Assembly (NCBI GenBank): GCA_959608885.1
Contig: CAUHSG010000001.1
Location: forward strand, 62,001-126,000
DNA from: an uncultured Coriobacteriia bacterium
GTDB lineage: Bacteria; Actinomycetota; Coriobacteriia; Coriobacteriales; QAMH01
Reading direction: 5' to 3'
DNA length: 64,000 bases
Positions 18,452 to 24,187 of this stretch are shown here, piece after piece. The notes under the pieces were generated by a model, which made no database searches, was not told the DNA's origin, and saw only the letters and a program-made list of their open reading frames with translations. Each line of letters begins with the position of its first letter. The stretch's first letter is position 1. Both the position numbers and the translations under genes were made by a program.

Positions 18452-19696
18452 CTAGTCAAGGCCGCATGCGGCCCTGAGCTCATCGACGCGATCGGTCTGC
18501 TCCCAGGGGAACTCGGCGCGGCCGAAATGGCCGTATGCGGCGGTCTGGCGATAGATGGGGCGCTGTAGGTCGAGGTCACGCAGAATCGCACCGGGACGCA
18601 GGTCGAAGACCTGCTCGACCGCCCTCTCGATAAGATCGGCATCGACATGCTCGGTGCCGAAGGTCTCGACCATGAGGCTCAAAGGGCGCGCAACGCCGAT
18701 GGCATAGGCGACCTGCACCTCGCACTTGTCCGCAAGGCCTGCCGCGACGACGTTCTTGGCAACCCAGCGCGCCGCATAGGCACCGCTGCGGTCGACCTTC
18801 GTGGGATCTTTGCCCGAAAACGCGCCGCCGCCATGACGACCCATGCCGCCATAGGTGTCGACGATGATCTTGCGTCCGGTGAGGCCGGCGTCGCCCATCG
18901 GGCCACCGATGACGAAGCGCCCCGTGGGATTCACGTAAATCTCGGCTTCCTCGTACGCGATACCCTCCTCGTCGAACACAGGCTTGATGACGTGCTCAAC
19001 CATATCGGCATAGATCTGCTTCTGCTCGACATCATCGGAATGCTGCGTGGAAATGAGGATCTTCTCGACGGCAACGGGCTTGTCGTCGATATAGCGCACG
19101 GACACCTGTGTCTTGCCGTCCGGGCGCAGGTATTCGAGCGTGCCATCCTTGCGCACCTTGGTGAGGCGCTCGGACAGACGATGAGCGAGATAGATGGGCA
19201 TGGGCATGAGCTGAGAGGTCTCGTCGCAGGCAAAGCCGAACATCATGCCCTGGTCGCCGGCACCGAAAATGTCGAGCTCATCGGCACCGTCTTCCTTGAA
19301 CTCCGAGCTTGTGTCAACGCCCTGGGCGATATCGGGGCTCTGCTCGTGAATCGCGTTGATGACGCCACAGGTGTTGCCATCGAAACCGAACTTGGCACGC
19401 GTGTAGCCAATCTCGCGAATGGTGTCGCGCACGATGCGATCGACGTCGATGTAGGCCTGTGTGCGAATCTCGCCCGTGACCATGACCAGACCCGTGCTCG
19501 TGATCGTTTCGCAAGCTACGCGCGCGTTCTTCGGGTCGGCGGGCATGCCGTTGGGAGCGATGTAGCCCGCCTCGGCAAGCTGGATTTCCTTGGCAAGCAC
19601 CGCATCGAGGATGGCGTCGGAAATCTGATCGCAGATTTTATCGGGATGGCCCTCGGTCACGGATTCCGAAGTGAAGAGGTACGATTTCTTGCTCAT
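18452..19696 (-). CDS. metK: S-adenosylmethionine synthase
   Basis: A 414-residue MetK making S-adenosylmethionine from methionine and ATP. FTSESVTEGHPDKICDQISD opens the protein; GAGDQGMMFG (ATP-binding) and GGGAFSGKDPTKVDRS near residue 285 are conserved. The ATG at 19696 was chosen because AGGAG lies 9 bases upstream; an in-frame TTG at 19705 lies between them and is less suitable. It is divergent from ruvC. No SAM riboswitch-like fold was recognised in the short leader. Confidence 0.98.
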   Translation of the reverse strand: MSKKSYLFTSESVTEGHPDKICDQISDAILDAVLAKEIQLAEAGYIAPNGMPADPKNARVACETITSTGLVMVTGEIRTQAYIDVDRIVRDTIREIGYTRAKFGFDGNTCGVINAIHEQSPDIAQGVDTSSEFKEDGADELDIFGAGDQGMMFGFACDETSQLMPMPIYLAHRLSERLTKVRKDGTLEYLRPDGKTQVSVRYIDDKPVAVEKILISTQHSDDVEQKQIYADMVEHVIKPVFDEEGIAYEEAEIYVNPTGRFVIGGPMGDAGLTGRKIIVDTYGGMGRHGGGAFSGKDPTKVDRSGAYAARWVAKNVVAAGLADKCEVQVAYAIGVARPLSLMVETFGTEHVDADLIERAVEQVFDLRPGAILRDLDLQRPIYRQTAAYGHFGRAEFPWEQTDRVDELRAACGLD

Positions 19697-19820
19697 TACC
19701 GGCAACTCCTAGCAAAACGACCGCACGCGGTTTCAAACATATACGCGATAGGGTATCACAACGTTACTCCGGAACGGATAATGCCACCGAGTTGAAACAC
19801 TCCATCTGACAAGCCTTCGC

Positions 19821-19849
19821 TTGCATGTCCCGAATCGAACGGGTATTCT
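19821..19849 (+). promoter_or_regulatory. Promoter for ruvCAB
   Basis: TTGCAT (19821-19826) and TATTCT (19844-19849) are separated by exactly 17 bases, 36 bases before the ruvC start codon. Confidence 0.65.
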
Positions 19850-19854
19850 GTTTT

Positions 19855-19868
19855 CGAACATTTGTTTG
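19855..19868 (+). promoter_or_regulatory. LexA (SOS) box in the ruvCAB promoter
   Basis: CGAACATTTGTTTG fits the Gram-positive LexA/DinR operator CGAACRNRYGTTYG with one departure (T in place of the second R). It overlaps the expected transcription start just after the -10, a position that would block transcription until LexA is cleaved on DNA damage. Confidence 0.7.
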
Positions 19869-19884
19869 TGTCGAAGGAACGCAG

Positions 19885-20418
19885 ATGGAATCGCAGATCA
19901 TCATGGGCATAGATCCAGGCCTAGCAAACACCGGCTGGGGCATCATACGCTGCCGCGGCATGCACTTCGACCCCGTTGCCTACGGATGCATCACCACTAC
20001 GAAGAACCACAGCCTCCCCATGCGCCTGGCCATCATCCACGATAACCTTCTCGAGATCATCGACCGCTACCTCCCCGCAGAACTTTCGGTCGAGGGCATC
20101 TATTTCGGCAATAACGCGAAGTCGGCCATTCCCACGGCACAGGCGCGCGGCGCCGCACTCGTGGCCTGCGCCTACAAGGGGCTCGAATACGGCGAATATA
20201 CCCCCATGCAAATCAAGCAGGCGCTCGTGGGCACTGGCTCTGCAGACAAGCGGCAGGTTCAATACATGGTACGCGCGGTGCTCAAGCTCGACCACGACCC
20301 GCGCCCCGACCACGCCGCAGATGCCCTGGCCGCCGCCATTACGCATGCGCGCCTGCGCACGGCGCGGGCCATCGAACAGCAAGCCAGGCAGCGCTCGTGG
20401 CAAGAGGAGCCAAGTTGA
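19885..20418 (+). CDS. ruvC: Crossover junction endodeoxyribonuclease RuvC
   Basis: A 177-residue Holliday-junction resolvase. MGIDPGLANTGWG (7-19) carries the first catalytic Asp (Asp10), and VEGIYFGNNAKSA and the C-terminal DHAADALAAA supply the others. GAAGGA is 6 bases before the ATG at 19885, which excludes the longer upstream frame. It is the first gene of ruvCAB; the stop overlaps the ruvA start. Confidence 0.97.
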   Translation: MESQIIMGIDPGLANTGWGIIRCRGMHFDPVAYGCITTTKNHSLPMRLAIIHDNLLEIIDRYLPAELSVEGIYFGNNAKSAIPTAQARGAALVACAYKGLEYGEYTPMQIKQALVGTGSADKRQVQYMVRAVLKLDHDPRPDHAADALAAAITHARLRTARAIEQQARQRSWQEEPS

Positions 20419-20999
20419 TCGCTTTCATCAAGGGCATAGTCGCCTACAAGGATGCAGAGGGCGCCATTATCGAGACCGGCGGTATCGGTTACGAGCTCGC
20501 CATGTCCGTCCATGCGCTCGCATCGCTTCCCGCCTGCGGCGAACCCGCCCAGGTCTGGACCTACCTCGCGGTCAAGGAGGATGATATATCCCTCTTCGGC
20601 TTTTCGGAGCCTGCCGAGCGCGAGCTCTTCGAGAAGCTCATTGCCGTGAGCGGTATCGGGCCGAAGATGGCGATCTCGGCGCTCTCCACTTTCAAGCCCG
20701 CCGACTTCGTCGCGGCCATCGCCGCGGGAGATGTCACCGCCATCTCGACCATTCCCGGCGTCGGCAAGAAAATTGCCCAGCGCATGATCCTCGAGTTGCA
20801 AGGCGTGCTCAAGACGAGCGAGAGCATCGACACGCTCACCGCCATCGAAGGCAATCGCTCGATGCAAGATGCCGCAAGTGCGCTCGAGAGCATGGGATTT
20901 AGCGCCGATGAAGTATCGATCGCCCTCAAGGGCTGCACCGAAACCGAGACGAGCGCCATCATCCGCTATGCGCTCAAGCACGTGGGAGGTGCGGCATGA
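20415..20999 (+). CDS. ruvA: Holliday junction DNA helicase subunit RuvA
   Basis: A 194-residue RuvA that binds the four-way junction and loads RuvB. The conserved start (IAFIKGIVAYK), the helix-hairpin-helix repeats (VSGIGPKMA, IPGVGKKIAQRM) and the C-terminal domain III are all visible. The TTG at 20415 was chosen because AGGAG lies 5 bases upstream and RuvA homology begins there; it overlaps the ruvC stop. The stop overlaps the ruvB ATG. Confidence 0.96.
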   Translation: MIAFIKGIVAYKDAEGAIIETGGIGYELAMSVHALASLPACGEPAQVWTYLAVKEDDISLFGFSEPAERELFEKLIAVSGIGPKMAISALSTFKPADFVAAIAAGDVTAISTIPGVGKKIAQRMILELQGVLKTSESIDTLTAIEGNRSMQDAASALESMGFSADEVSIALKGCTETETSAIIRYALKHVGGAA

Positions 21000-22024
21000 T
21001 CTGGGAGGCCCCCGGCTTCGAAGAGGCCCAGCGCATCGTGGATACGCGCGAGCAACCCGAGGATACGCGCGCGGAGCAGAGTCTGCGTCCCAAGTCGCTC
21101 GACGATTACCTTGGTCAAGGCCGCATCAAGGACAACCTCTCCGTGCTCATAGAGGCCGCACGCTTGCGCGGCGAGGCACTCGACCACCTGCTCTTCTCAG
21201 GCCCTCCGGGCCTGGGCAAGACGACGCTTGCCAGCGTCGTGGCAAACGAGATGGGCGTGAGCATCCGCACCACATCCGGCCCGGCCATCGACCGCGCGGG
21301 CGACCTTGCCGCCATCCTCACTAACCTCGAGGAAGGCGACATCCTCTTCATCGATGAGATTCATCGCCTCAACCGCGCTGTCGAGGAAGTGCTCTACCCC
21401 GCCATGGAGGATTACGCCATCGACATCGTCATCGGCCAAGGCCCTGCGGCGCGCTCCATACGCCTCGACATTCCCCGCTTCACGCTCGTCGCCGCCACCA
21501 CGCGCACGGGCATGCTCACCGGTCCGTTGCGCGACCGCTTTGGCGCAGCATTTCACATGGACTACTACTCGCATGACGAGCTCAAGGACATCGTCATTCG
21601 CTCGGCCAGCATACTCGGCATTGACATTGACGATGCGGGCGCCTTCGAAATCGCATCACGATCCCGTGCCACGCCACGTCTGGCAAACCGTCTGCTCAAG
21701 CGCGTGCGCGACTTCTCGCAAGTGCGCTGCGGTGGTTTCATCGACACGAATGTCGCGCGCGAGGCACTCGCCTTCTTCGAAGTCGACGAGCTCGGCCTCG
21801 ACCCCATGGACAATCGCATACTCGACATGCTCGTAAACATCTTCGAAGGCCGTCCCGTCGGCCTCTCTGCGCTGGCAAGCGCGCTCGGCGAGGAGCCCGA
21901 TTCCATCGAGGACGTCTACGAGCCCTTCCTGCTCAAGCAGGGCCTCGTCAACCGCACGCCCAAGGGACGCCAGGCCACCCGCAAGGCCTTCGAGCATCTG
22001 GGAAGACCATACCCGACTAAATAG
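20996..22024 (+). CDS. ruvB: Holliday junction branch migration helicase RuvB
   Basis: A 342-residue AAA+ motor that drives branch migration with RuvA. Conserved elements: RPKSLDDYLGQ, GPPGLGKTT (Walker A), LFIDEIHRL (Walker B), PRFTLVAATTR (sensor 1) and the C-terminal winged helix with KQGLVNRTPKGRQAT. The length is normal. Translational coupling to ruvA (ATGA overlap) makes ruvCAB one operon under LexA control. Confidence 0.98.
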   Translation: MIWEAPGFEEAQRIVDTREQPEDTRAEQSLRPKSLDDYLGQGRIKDNLSVLIEAARLRGEALDHLLFSGPPGLGKTTLASVVANEMGVSIRTTSGPAIDRAGDLAAILTNLEEGDILFIDEIHRLNRAVEEVLYPAMEDYAIDIVIGQGPAARSIRLDIPRFTLVAATTRTGMLTGPLRDRFGAAFHMDYYSHDELKDIVIRSASILGIDIDDAGAFEIASRSRATPRLANRLLKRVRDFSQVRCGGFIDTNVAREALAFFEVDELGLDPMDNRILDMLVNIFEGRPVGLSALASALGEEPDSIEDVYEPFLLKQGLVNRTPKGRQATRKAFEHLGRPYPTK

Positions 22025-22217
22025 CTGCGTCATATTAATCGGATGTAGTTAGTTAAAACACTTAATTTCTGGAAAGCGCTGTCAAATCTAAGAGTGGTTA
22101 GACACAGGTAAGGGTATCGTTATTGGCACCAAACAGCGTTCGCAGTTATTATTCAGACACGCTTTTCTGCCTATATCCCTAAATTGACATGTATCAATTC
22201 AATCACGCCAGATCCAT
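22025..22217. other. Intergenic DNA after ruvB; transition to AT-rich island
   Basis: No gene, RNA or clear terminator seen. Base composition drops to clearly AT-rich compared with ruvB and stays low until about 23.9 kb. Confidence 0.5.
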
Positions 22218-22343
22218 AATTGGACCCAAAACGGGGTTCATAAGCCGAGGAAACCAAAAAATCAGGAGCGAAAATCAACTCCTGACCTCGGCATTCAAAT
22301 GGCGGGATGTACGAGACTTGAACTCGCGACCTCCGACGTGACA
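22218..22343 (-). repeat. Direct repeat copy 1: tRNA-Asp 3' half plus terminator (attachment-site relic)
   Basis: About 126 bp closely resembling 23836-23962 in the same orientation. Both copies share AATTGGACCCAAAACG, a terminator hairpin, GACCTCGGCATTCAAATGG and the tRNA-Asp 3' half. The pair encloses about 1.5 kb of AT-rich DNA, as left/right attachment sites of a tRNA-targeting element would. Confidence 0.75.
22254..22285 (-). terminator. Terminator in repeat copy 1
   Basis: On the minus strand TCAGGAG pairs with CTCCTGA (arms 22279-22285 and 22262-22268), followed by six Ts. It is the natural terminator of the truncated tRNA-Asp. Confidence 0.75.
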
Positions 22344-22344
22344 G
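22300..22344 (-). pseudogene. Truncated tRNA-Asp (GTC), 3' half, copy 1
   Basis: The minus strand reads the anticodon loop CTGTCAC, a 3' anticodon stem (GTCGG), a variable loop, a T arm with GAGTTCAAGTCTC, the acceptor 3' strand ACATCCC, then GCCA. The expected 5' half starting GGGATGT is missing. GTCGG differs from copy 2 (GCCGG) by one base. Confidence 0.8.
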
Positions 22345-22664
22345 ATCCCAGGTTAGAATCGTCACTCACCATCGACTTATCAGTGCTCCAGCTTCTATAG
22401 TTATTAAGATCTATAGCTGATAGTGCCTCAGTTTTATATCTCTGAACTGGGAGTTCTTAAAGGCATTTTACAATCCACTCTTCCGTATTTGCGCAAATAG
22501 AAGATGAAAACGGACTAACTTCTTATGTCGAGCATCTCGATCGCTTGATGTCGTTAGATGCCTTTAGGAGTAAATAGCTGTCTCCACATTAGCCCCATTT
22601 TTAGCCCCAAAATCAAAATGATGCTAGACCAAAAAATCAAACCGATGGAGTGTATCCTCCTTCC
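22345..22664. other. AT-rich DNA with no intact gene
   Basis: Several short open stretches end in stop codons and none has a good start. On the plus strand the frame around 22490-22570 is open for about 30 codons but has a stop just before it and no start, so it could be a gene remnant. Nothing else was recognised. Confidence 0.4.
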
Positions 22665-23258
22665 CTAGATGCTGCTCAAGCCGCCCATAATTAACTTGCA
22701 AACGCGAAGTTGTGCTTCGTAAAAAGAATCCGTCCCATCATTCAGCAAACACCTACGATACATCCACAGCATTCCGGCAAGAACAAAATCAGCTACAAGT
22801 GCTATCTCGTCTCCAAAGCGCGAGGGATCCCCCAAAAGCCCTTTTTCAACATATGATGTAAAGGGCTTTGAGAGAAGCGATAGCTGCTCCTCTTGCGTCA
22901 TGTATCGATTTCTCTTTCTGCTGCCCAACGCTTGTAACTCAATCAACTCGCGTACATTGCCCAAGAAGAGCATCAATCGGATCTCTGTTTCCTCGTTTGG
23001 AGAATACTCAGCATCTGATTCGGCGATAGATTGCCAATCCAGTTCTGTTTTCTCCGAAACCTCCTTTACCACCGAATCAAGAAATGCTTGATAGGCATCA
23101 AGCACGGTTGGAAAATGATCGTAGAAGGTCTTTCTCGTAATATTTGCCTCTTCCGCGACAGCTGATACGGTTATTTGGGAGATAGACATTCGTTCGCTGA
23201 TGTTCTGCAATGCTTGGAATATTGCTTGATTCGTCTTTAGTACTCTTCTATCGATCAT
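22665..23258 (-). CDS. TetR/AcrR family transcriptional regulator
   Basis: A 197-residue regulator. The N-terminal helix-turn-helix (about residues 23-48, ISQITVSAVAEEANITRKTFYDHF) is the classic TetR pattern; the C-terminal ligand and dimer domain is not recognisable further. Its base composition is much more AT-rich than its neighbours, in line with acquisition by transfer. It lies inside the tRNA-Asp-bounded island and is divergent from the small ORF at 23395, with a 136-bp AT-rich gap that probably holds its operator. The ligand is unknown. Confidence 0.88.
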   Translation of the reverse strand: MIDRRVLKTNQAIFQALQNISERMSISQITVSAVAEEANITRKTFYDHFPTVLDAYQAFLDSVVKEVSEKTELDWQSIAESDAEYSPNEETEIRLMLFLGNVRELIELQALGSRKRNRYMTQEEQLSLLSKPFTSYVEKGLLGDPSRFGDEIALVADFVLAGMLWMYRRCLLNDGTDSFYEAQLRVCKLIMGGLSSI

Positions 23259-23394
23259 AGATTCAAATTCCTATGCATTAACAAACAATCTGTATATTAA
23301 TAATCATATTGTAGGCTTTTGGATTTCATTTTTATAGTAATCAAGACTACTTTCTTAATAGCTCGTAAACGATTACTGAATAAAGGGGATTCAA

Positions 23395-23664
23395 ATGAAA
23401 TGCTCGGTACCGAATAACAAGTTGGATGATTCCTTTGAGGGTCTCATGGAGGCTTTTGAGTCGCAGAACTATTGGGTACGATTCTTTATGCGCCCATGCT
23501 GCCCTCCTCCCGGAGAAGCTAGTGCGCATAATCAGATAGATCACCTTAAAGCTGATATCAGCATGAGAACTGATCTTTCCGAGGAACAAAAGAACAGCCT
23601 TATGACTGTAGCCGACGAGAGACTAGCGTGGTATCTAACGCTCCCAGTTCGTCATACGGCATAA
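23395..23664 (+). CDS. Small hypothetical protein divergent from the TetR regulator
   Basis: An 89-residue ORF not recognised as any family. AGGGG lies about 8 bases before the ATG, which supports translation. The protein is hydrophilic with a central MRPCCPPPGE stretch (two adjacent Cys followed by Pro) and a helical-looking C-terminal half; no signal peptide or membrane segment. Divergence from the TetR gene suggests it may be the regulated gene. A competing minus-strand frame covers part of it but lacks a ribosome binding site. It may be a degraded remnant. Confidence 0.45.
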   Translation: MKCSVPNNKLDDSFEGLMEAFESQNYWVRFFMRPCCPPPGEASAHNQIDHLKADISMRTDLSEEQKNSLMTVADERLAWYLTLPVRHTA

Positions 23665-23699
23665 CAAGCACGGAATAACTTTCTGAGATCTCAAAGCAA

Positions 23700-23744
23700 G
23701 ATATCTCACTCTGACAACCTCCGTTAAGTCTTGTCGGAGATATC
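23700..23744 (+). other. Long stem-loop downstream of the small ORF
   Basis: GATATCTC (23700-23707) pairs with GAGATATC (23737-23744), and inside it GACAA (23713-23717) pairs with TTGTC (23731-23735). No T-run follows. It could be an mRNA 3' structure or an operator-like inverted repeat. Confidence 0.45.
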
Positions 23745-23874
23745 ACCTATTCATATGCCATTAGGCGTCGATACGTGGAAATAGATGTACTTCAGAGCAC
23801 TCCGAGGGGATAGATTCCGATCATATTGGCCTCAAAATTGGACCCAAAACGCAACTTCGGGAGTCCAAGAAACG

Positions 23875-23906
23875 AAAAAGGTCAGGAGCGAAAACGACTC
23901 CTGACC
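23875..23906 (-). terminator. Terminator in repeat copy 2
   Basis: On the minus strand GGTCAGGAG (23906-23898) pairs with CTCCTGACC (23888-23880) over 9 bp, followed by TTTTT. Confidence 0.8.
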
Positions 23907-23918
23907 TCGGCATTCAAA

Positions 23919-23962
23919 TGGCGGGATGTACGAGACTTGAACTCGCGACCTCCGGCGTGACA
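23919..23962 (-). pseudogene. Truncated tRNA-Asp (GTC), 3' half, copy 2
   Basis: The minus strand reads TGTCAC, GCCGG, variable loop, T arm, ACATCCC, GCCA. The 5' half is absent: the upstream sequence (TAGCTCCGTTT) does not form the acceptor or anticodon 5' strands. Confidence 0.8.
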
Positions 23963-24013
23963 AAACGGAGCTACCTAGAACTATCTGGGCCGATTCCGAT
24001 TTCTTTCTACAGT

Positions 24014-24095
24014 TTTCTGAATTCGCTCCGAATTTACTCCGAACTCACTTCGCGTCCACCCCGAAAACGTACAGGTTCTCGGGGTGGTTTGCTCG
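24014..24095 (+). promoter_or_regulatory. 11-bp-phased repeat module upstream of the VaFE surface protein (module A)
   Basis: Seven consecutive 11-base units: TTTCTGAATTC, GCTCCGAATTT, ACTCCGAACTC, ACTTCGCGTCC, ACCCCGAAAAC, GTACAGGTTCT, CGGGGTGGTTT, then GCTCG. The first five share an RCTCCGAA-like start. It aligns without gaps to 30052-30133 on the minus strand (55 of 82 positions), and the last 20 bases are identical. It ends 90 bases before the start codon. Confidence 0.65.
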
Positions 24096-24135
24096 TACGT
24101 CCGCGAGCTAGCCTTGTCGTCGCTTCGCTAGAGCC

Positions 24136-24187
24136 ATACACGCGCTGGCGAAGAGGACCACCCGACCGCTCGAAAGGACGCGTGTAT
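24136..24187 (+). promoter_or_regulatory. Inverted repeat enclosing the start codon of the VaFE gene
   Basis: ATACACGCG (24136-24144) is the exact complement of CGCGTGTAT (24179-24187). The second arm includes the first two bases of the ATG at 24186; the AAAGGA ribosome binding site lies in the loop. In RNA this would occlude the start codon. Confidence 0.45.

Larger units (their letters stand above)
23836..23962 (-). repeat. Direct repeat copy 2: tRNA-Asp 3' half plus terminator
   Basis: The second copy of the repeat at 22218-22343, same orientation. The terminator stem is longer here and the tRNA part keeps the standard GCCGG anticodon stem, so this copy looks less degraded. Confidence 0.75.

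Noticed and set aside
19697..19820. SAM riboswitch in the metK leader
   Set aside because: The gap to ruvC is short and only a 5-bp palindrome (ACCGC/GCGGT) was seen; no SAM aptamer pattern.
22480..22580. Open stretch ending near 22569 as an integrase C-terminus
   Set aside because: About 30 codons, no start, a stop directly upstream and no clear tyrosine-recombinase motif; too little to call.
24056..24087. CCACCCCGA/TCGGGGTGG hairpin as a terminator
   Set aside because: The stem is present in module A only; module B lacks the first arm, and there is no gene immediately upstream to terminate. It is better seen as part of the phased-repeat module.
24076..24095. Shared 20-mer TTCTCGGGGTGGTTTGCTCG as a sigma-54 promoter
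   Set aside because: TTTGCT resembles a -12 element, but no GG is at the required distance for the -24 element.
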